A stretch of 64,000 nt of DNA from Paraburkholderia graminis C4D1M (GTDB lineage: Bacteria; Pseudomonadota; Gammaproteobacteria; Burkholderiales; Burkholderiaceae). Below the pieces are notes generated by a model. The model had not been told where the DNA came from, did not search any database, and saw nothing but the letters and a program-made list of their open reading frames with translations. A program made the position numbers and the translations under genes. Positions 34,907 to 43,027 of the stretch are shown one piece after another. Every line of letters begins with the position of its first letter. The first letter of the stretch is position 1. The stretch covers positions 99,015 through 163,014 of the forward strand of contig NZ_ABLD01000015.1 in the NCBI RefSeq assembly GCF_000172415.1, written 5' to 3'.

Positions 34907-34921
34907 CTGACCTGTCAGATA
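34907..34921. promoter_or_regulatory. MarR-type operator copy 2 (over the outer-membrane gene ribosome binding site)
   Basis: On the minus strand TATCTGACAGGTCAG ends 3 bases before the ATG of the outer-membrane gene and overlaps its only purine-rich ribosome binding segment. The dyad core is TGAC-NN-GTCA. Confidence 0.65.
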
Positions 34922-34940
34922 TATGGTTAAAAAAAAGCGC

Positions 34941-35378
34941 TCAGTCGCTCAGAAACTTGCCAAGCAGACGGCGCAGTTCATTGAATTCGTCGTGAGTGAA
35001 GCACTCGAGCCGGGCATTCAGCACATCCGGCACAATCTCGGCGATACGCAGCGCAACGTCGCGGCCCGCTTTCGTGAGTTCGACGTTGACGACGCGGCGG
35101 TCGCCCGTGCTGCGCGAGCGCGTCAACAGGCCCCGCGTCTCGAGTTTGTCGAGTGTGCGCGACATCAGGCCGGTATCGACGCCGAGATGACGCGACAGCG
35201 CCGCCGGTGTCGTGTCGATGCCCTGCAGTAGCGACAGCAAAATGCCGACGTGATGCGCGCGCACATTCAAGCCCTTCACCGCCGCGTCCATGTGCATCGC
35301 CATCAGATTGCGCGCCTTGCTGATCGCAAAGCCGACGCTATCCGTCAAATGAAAGTCAGCCTTTGAATAGTGCGACAT
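34941..35378 (-). CDS. MarR family transcriptional regulator (pump-proximal copy)
   Basis: A 145-residue winged-helix regulator. The start at ATG 35378 has GAGGAG before it; the frame is open 21 codons upstream across the operator and should not be used. The recognition region reads TTPAALSRHLGVDTGLMSRTLDKLETRGLLTRSRSTGDRRVVNVELT (about residues 58-105) with the wing DRR. It is the same length and is clearly paralogous to the next protein, ending with the same LGKFLSD-type C-terminus. It presumably represses the pump genes and itself, releasing DNA when a phenolic or drug-like ligand binds. Confidence 0.9.
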   Translation of the reverse strand: MSHYSKADFHLTDSVGFAISKARNLMAMHMDAAVKGLNVRAHHVGILLSLLQGIDTTPAALSRHLGVDTGLMSRTLDKLETRGLLTRSRSTGDRRVVNVELTKAGRDVALRIAEIVPDVLNARLECFTHDEFNELRRLLGKFLSD

Positions 35379-35410
35379 GCGTTGCTCCTCGTTGCCTGCC
35401 GACACAATAG

Positions 35411-35425
35411 TTGACATGTCAGATA
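35411..35425. promoter_or_regulatory. MarR-type operator copy 3 (before the proximal marR gene)
   Basis: TTGACATGTCAGATA on the + strand, with the perfect 10-bp palindrome TGACATGTCA (35412-35421) and a wider flanking ATAG...CTAT dyad. It lies 33 bp before the start of the proximal marR gene. Confidence 0.7.
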
Positions 35426-35529
35426 CTATCAACGGCGCCACATGGAACTCATTGTTTCATTGGCGGCGACAGTCTTTAGTTTTGCGGAGGCACGGGCGAA
35501 GCAGACGGAGCAGAGGGCGAGCGCCGCGT

Positions 35530-35967
35530 TCAGTCGCTCAGGAATTTGCGCAGCAAACGGCGCAATTCAACGAGTTCGGATTTTGTGAAGTCGTTCAGAC
35601 GTGCGTTCAGCACCGCGGGCGCGACGTGAGGAATCTGATCGGCGACGGCGACGCCCTCTTTCGTGAGTGAAAGATTGACCACGCGGCGGTCCGTCTCGTC
35701 GCGCGAGCGCACCAAAAGGCCCTTGGTTTCGAGCTTGTCGAGCATGCGCGTCATCAGGCCCGTATCGATGGCAAGCATTTTCGACAGTTCGAACGGCGTC
35801 GACGCGAGGCGCTGACGAAGCGTCAGCATGATGCCCATTTGCTGGCTGGAGATGTCGAGTTCCTTGAGCGCCGCGTCCATTTCGGCGACGATCAGGTTGC
35901 GCGCCTTCACCAACTGGAAGCCCACGCTCTCCGTCAGCCTGAAATTGTCTTTGGTGTAGTGACGCAC
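35530..35967 (-). CDS. MarR family transcriptional regulator (distal copy)
   Basis: A 145-residue protein when started at GTG 35967, which has AGGAGG (plus-strand CCTCCT 35974-35979) 6 bases before it; a longer frame through the operator is less likely. It has the winged helix STPFELSKMLAIDTGLMTRMLDKLETKGLLVRSRDETDRRVVNLSLT and the same ARLNDFTKSELVELRRLLRKFLSD ending as its neighbour. The two genes look like an old tandem duplication with about half of the residues shared. It probably regulates the same pump or senses a different ligand. Confidence 0.9.
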   Translation of the reverse strand: MRHYTKDNFRLTESVGFQLVKARNLIVAEMDAALKELDISSQQMGIMLTLRQRLASTPFELSKMLAIDTGLMTRMLDKLETKGLLVRSRDETDRRVVNLSLTKEGVAVADQIPHVAPAVLNARLNDFTKSELVELRRLLRKFLSD

Positions 35968-35995
35968 GCGAGGCCTCCTGAATGATCCGATATAA

Positions 35996-36010
35996 CTGAC
36001 CAATCAGATA
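35996..36010. promoter_or_regulatory. MarR-type operator copy 4 (before the distal marR gene)
   Basis: CTGACCAATCAGATA on the + strand (TATCTGATTGGTCAG on the minus strand) lies about 29 bp before the GTG start of the distal marR gene, in an AT-rich promoter segment. Confidence 0.65.
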
Positions 36011-36069
36011 TTATCAAATCAGGCCTCGGGACATCGGCGTTCGGTTTACCGCGGTGCGCGCACTCAGCG

Positions 36070-37938
36070 TCAGATACGAGCGTAAATCGAACTGCCGATC
36101 GTCAGCGTCGTCGCGCCAGGCGACGCAAAGCGGATCTCGTACAGGTCGCGTCCAAAGTTGCCCGGCACTTTGACGGACATGCCGCCGAGCGTATCGCTCA
36201 CCAGCACGAACAGCTCGTAGCGAAGATCTTCGTTGCCGAACAGCACGTAGCCGGGAAGTTCAGCCAGGGTCGCGAAAAACGCCGGCGGATTGCCAAGAAC
36301 GACAATCGGCACGGCGCTCGGCGAATCGTTGGTCAAGGTCCATTGCGTGCCGACGCGTTGCTGCCACGCGCTGTCGAGCGGCGCCAGCGGTGCCAGTTGC
36401 TGACCGACCGGCAGCGTCAGATACGCGTAGCCCGCGCCCGGCACGACCCGCTTCATCAGATAGCGATAGTTGAATGCATTGCCCTCGCTGTCGTTGCCCG
36501 ACACGACGGTGAAGCGGTACGACGCCGTATCGGCAGCGCTCCACCACCAGCCGTCGCTGCGGTACTGGTATGCGCCGATCTCGGCCCAGCCTCGCGTATC
36601 GGCGTCCCACTGGTTGATCTGCAGACTGCCGTCCGCATTGGCGAGCACCTGATACGGCGAATCGGAATTGCCGTAAATGCCGGCGCCGCCCGCGATGCCC
36701 GGCCCCGATGCGGCCGGCGGCGCCGTGTTGGCGAGCTTCGCCGGCAGCGACGCAATCGTGCCGTCTTCCTTCAGCGCCGACAGCACCAGCGTTTCGGCAA
36801 TCGCACGCGCGTTGTATCCGGCATTGCCGGTCACCATCAGCGCGAACTTCGCATTAGGCACGACGAAAAATTCGGTCGAGTAGAACGCCGTGCCGCCGTC
36901 CTTTTCCCAGCCGAGCACGCCTGCGGCGTTGAGCGCGGGCTGGACCACGCTGTCCCAGCCGAGACCCCAGCGCCATTCGGGCGACGGGTTGATCGTCAGG
37001 CTTTTCGTCTGGTCGGCGCCCATCTCCGCGATGCCCGCCGCGGACACGATGCGCTGTCCCTGGAATACGCCACCGCCGTAGATCATCTGCGCGAGATTCA
37101 TCATGTCGGCGGGCGTCGAACTCAGTCCGCCGGTCGCGTACGCATTGACGAATTCCTGATGCTGCGCGCCCTTCACGTACGGCAGCGAGAACGATCCATC
37201 GGACGGCACACTCGTCAGATAGCTGGAGTTCGTCATCTTCAGCGGCGCGAGAATCTCCGACTGCACGAAGTCCGCGAAACTCCGGCCCGTCACGGCGAGC
37301 ACGATCTGCTCGACCATCGTGAAGCCGTCGTTGCAATAGACGGCCAGCTCGCCGGGCAAATGCTTCAGATGCGAGTTGGCGAGTTCGGCTTGCGTGTCGG
37401 CGGCGTAACCCGCGACCGGCTCAAACGTGAAGAGATTGCGCCCGTTCGTGCCGGGCAAACCGGATGCGTGCGAGAGCAAATGACGCGTGGTGATCCGCGC
37501 GTATTCCGGAGACAGCATCGTGAAGGCCGGCAGATATTTGACGATCGGCGTGTCCAGCGTGATGAGCCCGCGGTCGACGAGGATCGCCGCCGCCAGCGCC
37601 GGAAACAACTTGCTGACGGAGCCGATGTTAAAGCGCGTTTGCGGCGTCGCCTTGATCTGCCCCGGCACCGACGCCACACCGAACGCCTGCTGCCAGACCA
37701 CCGCGTTGCCCTTGACCATCGCGACGGAGATTGCCGCGACAGGAGTCGACGGATCGCTGACGGCCTGCTGGATCATCTGCTGACCGAGTGCAATGGTCTG
37801 CTGATAAGGCGTCGACTGCACCTCGTCGCTGCCGCAACCGGGCAGCATCGCGGCGAGCACGCCGGCGCCGGTGTAGCCGAGAAACTGCCGCCGGCCTGTG
37901 TTGAACGGAACCTCGTGATTGCGATCGTAGCTGGCCAC
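36070..37938 (-). CDS. Serine beta-lactamase-like hydrolase, exported (Tat/lipoprotein signal)
   Basis: A 622-residue protein. The start is placed at GTG 37938 because AAGGGGAA precedes it; this gives a signal with twin arginines (GRRQFLG, residues 15-21) and a lipobox-like MLPGC with Cys35. The active-site motifs of class C beta-lactamases and DD-peptidases are present: Ser107-x-x-Lys110 (SVSK) and Tyr201-x-Asn203 (YCN). About 220 C-terminal residues after the hydrolase domain form an extra beta-rich region with repeated GY/WW aromatic residues. Likely an envelope esterase or peptidase rather than a true beta-lactamase. The gene stands alone; no partner is evident. Confidence 0.82.
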   Translation of the reverse strand: MASYDRNHEVPFNTGRRQFLGYTGAGVLAAMLPGCGSDEVQSTPYQQTIALGQQMIQQAVSDPSTPVAAISVAMVKGNAVVWQQAFGVASVPGQIKATPQTRFNIGSVSKLFPALAAAILVDRGLITLDTPIVKYLPAFTMLSPEYARITTRHLLSHASGLPGTNGRNLFTFEPVAGYAADTQAELANSHLKHLPGELAVYCNDGFTMVEQIVLAVTGRSFADFVQSEILAPLKMTNSSYLTSVPSDGSFSLPYVKGAQHQEFVNAYATGGLSSTPADMMNLAQMIYGGGVFQGQRIVSAAGIAEMGADQTKSLTINPSPEWRWGLGWDSVVQPALNAAGVLGWEKDGGTAFYSTEFFVVPNAKFALMVTGNAGYNARAIAETLVLSALKEDGTIASLPAKLANTAPPAASGPGIAGGAGIYGNSDSPYQVLANADGSLQINQWDADTRGWAEIGAYQYRSDGWWWSAADTASYRFTVVSGNDSEGNAFNYRYLMKRVVPGAGYAYLTLPVGQQLAPLAPLDSAWQQRVGTQWTLTNDSPSAVPIVVLGNPPAFFATLAELPGYVLFGNEDLRYELFVLVSDTLGGMSVKVPGNFGRDLYEIRFASPGATTLTIGSSIYARI

Positions 37939-38209
37939 GGCATTCCCCTTCGTTCTGGTTTGTTTCCAGGACCTGCAAAAGGCGCTTTGTTCAACCGCTT
38001 GTTCAACCGCTTTCTTCAACCACGGGCCGCCGACGCGGCAAACACAGGCTTCACCAGTTTCGACGCAGCGGGACGGCGCTTTTGAATAGGCCAGGCGCCG
38101 CCCTGCTCCAATCATAGCTGCGCGGCGCGTGCGCGAATAGCGGCGTGTCGAGATGCTGCGAAGCTATGGCTCAATAGAGCGTCCTTGCGCCTCGCCGCTC
38201 AATACGCGC

Positions 38210-38998
38210 TCAATACGCAAATTGCCGGTAGTTTTCATCGAAGGTGCGCGCGGTTTCTTCGACGACCGGATTAAAGCGCAACAAACGCCGCGAGCGCGGC
38301 GGCAGTTCGGCGAGCACCTTGCGCGGCACGTCGATATGCACTTCGGGCCGGAAATACCACCCGCGGCTATAGCCGATCACCACCATCGGACGCGGCACGC
38401 CGGTCAGATTCGGCGTGCCGCGATGCAGCCCGCGCACGTCGCGGATCATCACGTCGCCGACTTGCATCGGCACGCGCTCGGCTGGGAAGCGCCCCGCTTC
38501 CAGACCTTCCAATGCTTCTTCCCGCGAGATGCGATGCGTGCCGCGCGTCGTCTCGAGCGGCCCATTGCTATCGTCGACATCCACGAGCGGGAAGTTCACT
38601 GCAAGCTGAAACGACGGCGTTTCCGGCGCGTCGTCAAAGAGCGGCGGCGTATCGCGATGCCATTCCTGGAACTGCGAGCCGAGCACCGGCGTATCGGTGG
38701 CAAGCTGGCACATCACCGGATCGCGGCCCGCCACACGCTCCACGATACCGACGATGTCTTCATCGCAGACAATGGCCGGATCGGCAAAGAGGCCTTCGAA
38801 CGGCAGCGTCACGTAATAGCGGCCGGGGCCGCGATTGCCGTTCGCGTCAGATTCGACATGAGGCGCGAGCAGCGGCGCAAATGCGTCGCGCCACGCTTCG
38901 ATCGTCGCGCGCGGAAAGTGATTGCGCAACAGCACGAAGCCGTCGCGGTTGAACGCATCCGCGAGTGCGTCTCTCGTGCTTTCGTCGTAACGGGCCAT
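38210..38998 (-). CDS. Phytanoyl-CoA dioxygenase (PhyH) family Fe(II)/2-oxoglutarate oxygenase
   Basis: A 262-residue oxygenase. The start at ATG 38998 follows GGAGGAGA on the minus strand; an extended frame runs into the promoter. The double-stranded beta-helix iron site is readable as His114-x-Asp116 (EWHRDTP) and a distal His192 (LHRGTPN), with an arginine near SRGWYF as the 2-oxoglutarate anchor candidate. It uses O2 and 2-oxoglutarate to hydroxylate a small molecule. It is divergent from the LacI gene, and matching operators flank both, so it probably modifies the ligand of the adjacent sugar transporter (inference). Confidence 0.87.
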   Translation of the reverse strand: MARYDESTRDALADAFNRDGFVLLRNHFPRATIEAWRDAFAPLLAPHVESDANGNRGPGRYYVTLPFEGLFADPAIVCDEDIVGIVERVAGRDPVMCQLATDTPVLGSQFQEWHRDTPPLFDDAPETPSFQLAVNFPLVDVDDSNGPLETTRGTHRISREEALEGLEAGRFPAERVPMQVGDVMIRDVRGLHRGTPNLTGVPRPMVVIGYSRGWYFRPEVHIDVPRKVLAELPPRSRRLLRFNPVVEETARTFDENYRQFAY

Positions 38999-39061
38999 GC
39001 GCGTCTCCTCCATGTCGGTTTGCAAAAAAGAATCGCATGCGTCGCTTTGGGTCGTCAATAT

Positions 39062-39072
39062 TATTAGTAATA
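39062..39072. promoter_or_regulatory. LacI-type operator copy 1, before the PhyH gene
   Basis: TATTA-G-TAATA is a perfect odd-centred palindrome 64 bp upstream of the PhyH start. The same element, with A in the centre, occurs at 40240-40250 in front of the transporter operon. Confidence 0.7.
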
Positions 39073-39124
39073 CTCGGTGAAAACCCCGATCGAATGGGCG
39101 CCGATGCGCGTTGTTCATCGCTAA

Positions 39125-39135
39125 TATTAGTGGTA
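39125..39135. promoter_or_regulatory. LacI-type operator copy 2 (imperfect), before lacI
   Basis: TATTAGTGGTA matches 9 of 11 positions of copy 1 and overlaps the 10-bp palindrome CTAATATTAG (39121-39130). It is 28 bp before the lacI start, suited to autorepression. Confidence 0.55.
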
Positions 39136-39163
39136 AGTTTGCTGCACTCCAGCCGGCAAGCCC

Positions 39164-40261
39164 ATGAAGAAGACGACCCAACGCCGCCCTACCATGACCG
39201 ACATTGCGAAGCTCACCGGAGTCTCGCAATCGACGGTTTCACTCGTGCTCAACAACGCGAGCGGCGCGAAGTTCTCCGACGCCACGCGCGACAAGGTACT
39301 GCGCGCGGCCCAGGAACTCGGCTACCGGATGACGCAGCGCGAAACGAGCGCGCTGCCCTCGTTCGACACGGCACAGGGCGAACGCAACCTGATCGTCTAT
39401 CTCGCCGATGAGATCTCCACGAGCCCGCATCCGGTCGTCAGCATCGACGGCGCGCGCGATGCCGCGTTCGCTCACGGCCGCATGCTCGCCGTGTATTCGA
39501 CGCACGGCAACGCGGAGATCGAAGCCCGCGTGCTCGAAGCGACGCTCGGCAATGCGAACGTGCTCGGCGTGATCTACGCGACCGTGTACACCCGCCGCGT
39601 GACCGTACCCGCGGCGCTCGCGCGCGTGCCGACCGTGCTGCTCAACTGCTATTCGAGCGATGCCGATGTGTCGTCGGTGGTGCCCGCCGAAGTCGCGGGC
39701 GGCCACACGGCGACGGACTATCTGCTCGCGGCGGGACACAGGCGGATCGGTTATATCAACGGCGAGCCGTGGCAGGATGCGGCGCGCGATCGTCTGAAGG
39801 GTTATCGCACCGCTTTGGCGACGGCCGATTTGCCGTTCGCGCCGGAACTCGTGCGCGAAGGCGACTGGGGACCGGCGACCGGCTTCGAGGAAACGCTCTC
39901 GCTGATGCGCGAGCCGAATCCGCCGACGGCCATTTTCTGCGCCAACGATCTGATGGCGCTCGGCGCAATCGAAGCGCTCAAGCAGCTCGGCCTGCGCGTG
40001 CCCGACGATGTGTCCGTGCTCGGCTACGACGATCAGGAAATCGCGCGGCACACGCATCCGCCGCTATCGACCGTCGTGTTGCCGAACTACGAGCTTGGCA
40101 AATGGGCGGTCGACACGCTCTTGCAGGAAGAACACAACCGCGCGGCGGGCGCGCCCGTGCGGCGTCGCACGGTCAAGCTCGACGGACCGTTGATCGAGCG
40201 CGGCTCGGTCAAGGTCATCGCCGAAACGAAGCAACTCGCTATTAATAATATTAACGACTAG
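39164..40261 (+). CDS. LacI family transcriptional regulator
   Basis: A 365-residue repressor. The N-terminal helix-turn-helix and hinge is TMTDIAKLTGVSQSTVSLVLNN (residues 10-31, longer context to about 65), followed by a periplasmic-binding-protein-like effector domain with the usual VLLNCYSSDADVSSVVPAEVAGG and ANDLMALGAIEALKQLGLRVPDDVSVLGYDD blocks. It lies between the PhyH gene (divergent) and a sugar transporter operon (same strand). Three copies of one operator motif, one of them inside its own last codons, place it as the repressor of both sides and of itself. Confidence 0.92.
   Translation: MKKTTQRRPTMTDIAKLTGVSQSTVSLVLNNASGAKFSDATRDKVLRAAQELGYRMTQRETSALPSFDTAQGERNLIVYLADEISTSPHPVVSIDGARDAAFAHGRMLAVYSTHGNAEIEARVLEATLGNANVLGVIYATVYTRRVTVPAALARVPTVLLNCYSSDADVSSVVPAEVAGGHTATDYLLAAGHRRIGYINGEPWQDAARDRLKGYRTALATADLPFAPELVREGDWGPATGFEETLSLMREPNPPTAIFCANDLMALGAIEALKQLGLRVPDDVSVLGYDDQEIARHTHPPLSTVVLPNYELGKWAVDTLLQEEHNRAAGAPVRRRTVKLDGPLIERGSVKVIAETKQLAINNIND
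40240..40250. promoter_or_regulatory. LacI-type operator copy 3, in the lacI 3' end
   Basis: TATTA-A-TAATA, a perfect odd-centred palindrome, overlaps the last codons of lacI and lies 120 bp before the binding-protein start. The matching AT-rich sequence in otherwise GC-rich coding DNA argues for selection of an operator. Confidence 0.7.
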
Positions 40262-40369
40262 CCAGTGCATCTAGCTCTCTAGCTGGCGCTCTCGCAGCAC
40301 GCAGTAGACCGGGCATCACAAGCATCGGCATTGACAAGAAGAGGCAAACCATCCTTATCGGAGGAAGAC

Positions 40370-41380
40370 ATGCTGTCGCTCACAAAGAAAACGGGCCTGC
40401 GCCCGATCGCTGCATCGTTTATCGCACTCGCTGCGCTCACCTTTTCCGCCGGCTTCGGCATCGCGCATGCCGCGGACGACGCGCTGCCGAAGATCCCGAA
40501 CAAGAAGCCGCTGAGAGTCGGCTTCGCGCAGACGGAAAGCAATAACCCCTGGCGCCTCGCGGAGACGAGAAGCTTCAAGGAGATCGCCTCGAAGTGCGGC
40601 TGGCAGATGGTCATGACCGACGCGAACAGTTCCGCCGCCAAGCAGGTCGCGGACATTCAAAGCATGATCGCGCAGCACGTCGATCTGCTCGTGTTCCCGC
40701 CGCGTGAAGAGAAGCCGCTCGTGCCCGTCATCATGCAGGCGAAAAAGGCCGGCATTCCGGTGATTCTCGTCGACCGCAACGTCGATCAGTCGATGGCGAA
40801 AGCCGGCAAGGACTACATCACCTTCATCGGTTCGGACTTCATCGACCAGGGACAGCGCGCCGCCGACTGGCTCATCAAGGCGACCAATGGCAAGGCGACC
40901 ATCATCGAACTCGAAGGCTCGACGGGCGCGTCCGCCGCGAACGATCGCAAGAAAGGCTTCGATGAAGTCATCGCCAAGAATCCGGGCATGAAGATCGTTG
41001 CATCGCAAAGCGGCGACTTTGCGCGCGACAAGGGCCGCCAGGTGATGGAGACGCTGTTGCAGGCGCATCCCGACGTGACCGCCGTCTATGCGCACAACGA
41101 CGAAATGGCGCTCGGCGCGATCGCCGCGATCAAGGCCGCGGGCAAGCAGCCGGGCAAGGACATCCAGATCGTCACAATCGACGGCACCAAGGGCGGACTC
41201 GAAGCGATCAAGGCCGGCGAACTCGGCGCGAGCGTGCAATCGAGCCCGTTCTTCGGACCGCTCGCCTGCGACGTCGCGCAGAAGTACGCGAAAGGCGAAA
41301 CGATCCCGCCGTGGGTCAAGGTCTCCGATCGCTTCTATGACAAGAGCAACGTCGACGCGAGCATGCAGTACGGCTATTGA
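40370..41380 (+). CDS. Furanose-type ABC transporter substrate-binding protein (YtfQ-like)
   Basis: A 336-residue periplasmic protein. The start at ATG 40370 follows GGAGGA and gives a Sec signal ending near AHAADD. The mature part follows the pattern of Escherichia coli YtfQ: LRVGFAQTESNNPWRLAET, SGDFARDKGRQVMETLLQ (compare the SGDFTRSKGKEVMES of YtfQ) and YAHNDEMALGAI. YtfQ binds galactofuranose, so a furanose or related sugar or cyclitol is a sensible first guess. It is the first gene of a four-gene transporter operon under the LacI-type operator. Confidence 0.9.
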   Translation: MLSLTKKTGLRPIAASFIALAALTFSAGFGIAHAADDALPKIPNKKPLRVGFAQTESNNPWRLAETRSFKEIASKCGWQMVMTDANSSAAKQVADIQSMIAQHVDLLVFPPREEKPLVPVIMQAKKAGIPVILVDRNVDQSMAKAGKDYITFIGSDFIDQGQRAADWLIKATNGKATIIELEGSTGASAANDRKKGFDEVIAKNPGMKIVASQSGDFARDKGRQVMETLLQAHPDVTAVYAHNDEMALGAIAAIKAAGKQPGKDIQIVTIDGTKGGLEAIKAGELGASVQSSPFFGPLACDVAQKYAKGETIPPWVKVSDRFYDKSNVDASMQYGY

Positions 41381-41463
41381 ACGACAGCTCTGTGCCTGCG
41401 CGGGCGCTTTTTCCAAAGCGCCCGCTTTGTCGTTTCAGTTCTTTCGATGATGGATGACGCACG

Positions 41464-43027
41464 ATGGCTCAAGCTCCGTTGCTCGACATGCAGGACATCG
41501 ACATCTCTTTCGGCGGTGTCGCCGCGTTGAAACGCGCGCGGCTGACCGTGACGGCGGGCGAAGTGCATGCGCTGATCGGTCAGAACGGCGCGGGCAAATC
41601 GACGCTCATCAAGATCCTCACCGGCGCGTATCGGAAAAGCGCGGGCACGATTCGCTTCGACGGACGCGAAGCCGATTTCCGCACGCCGAAGGAAGCGCGC
41701 GAGGCGGGCATCAGCACGATCTACCAGGAAATCAATCTGGTGCCGTTCCGCTCGGTCGCGGAGAACATCTTTCTCGGACGCGAGCCGCGCCGCTTCGGGC
41801 TGATCGACTGGAAAACCGTGCAGCGCCGCGCGGACGAACTGCTCGAATCGTTCGGACTGAAGATCGATGTGAAGAAGCCCGTACGCGAATATTCCACAGC
41901 GATTCAGCAGATGGTTGCGCTCGCACGCGCGGTGTCGTCGGATGCGAAGATGGTCATCATGGACGAGTCGACCTCGTCGCTCGATGAACGCGAAGTCGAG
42001 TTGCTGTTCAGCGTCGTGCGCCGTCTTCGCGATGACGGACGTGCGGTGATTTTCGTCTCGCATCGGCTGGACGAACTATATGCGCTGTGCGATCGCGTCA
42101 CCGTGATGCGCGACGGGCAAACCGTCGCCGAAAGCGCGATGCAGGACATGGACAAGCTCAGGCTCGTCACGACGATGCTCGGCCGCACGCTCGCCGCCGT
42201 CGTGCATGAAGACAGCGCGGTCAAGGAAGCGAACCTCGCGAAGCGCGGCGGCCTCGCGCTGAGTGCGCAAGGACTGTCGGCCGGCGCAAAAGTCGCGGAC
42301 GTGTCGCTCGATGTGCACGCGGGCGAAGCCGTCGGCCTCGCCGGACTGCTCGGCTCGGGCCGCACGGAAACGATGCGTTTGCTGTTCGGCGCGGATCGTC
42401 CGGAGAAAAGGCACGCTGTCGATGAATGGCGAGACCGTCGCGTGGAAGTCGCCGAAAGATGCGATCGCGCATGGCGTCGCGTATCTGACCGAGGACCGCA
42501 AGGCCGAAGGCATCGTGCCGGAGTTGTCGGTGCGCGACAACCTCACGCTCGTGTGTCTGCCCGCGCTCACGAAACGCGGCATCGTGGATGTCGCGCGGCA
42601 GAAAGAAATTGTCGATGGCTTTATCGAGTCGCTCGGCATCAAGCTGCGTTCCGCCGATCAGCCGATCCGCGAACTCTCGGGCGGCAATCAGCAGAAGGTG
42701 CTGCTCGCGCGCTGGCTCGCGACGCATCCGCGTCTGCTGCTGCTGGATGAACCGACGCGCGGCATCGACGTCGGCGCGAAGGCCGACGTCGCGAAGATCG
42801 TGCGCGAATTGCGCGATTCGGGCCTGGCGGTGCTGCTGTCGGCGTCGGAACTCGAAGAGCTCACGGCGGTCGCGGATCGCGCAGTCGTTATCCGCGATGG
42901 ACAGACCGTCGCGCAGCTCGACGGCGCGCAGATGAACGAGGCCTCGATCATGGACGCAATCGCACACGGCGCGGGCGAGCGGTCGACGCTGGCCGAAGCG
43001 GTGGAGGAAGCCAAACATGATCGATGA
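41464..43027 (+). pseudogene. Sugar ABC transporter ATPase (YtfR-like) with an apparent +1 frameshift
   Basis: Two overlapping frames together encode one complete duplicated ATPase of about 520 residues. Frame 1 from ATG 41464 carries Walker A GQNGAGKST (39-47) and runs normally to LLFGADRPEK. At AAAA (42406-42409) the frame shifts; with one A fewer the text continues EKGTLSMNGE and then LSGGNQQ, LDEPTRGID and the true end at 43027. So a single extra base interrupts domain 2. Either this is a sequencing or assembly error, a homopolymer slippage site, or a recent inactivating mutation. The signature motifs on both sides are intact, which favours an error or a very young mutation. The neighbouring permeases look undamaged. 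Confidence 0.85.
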
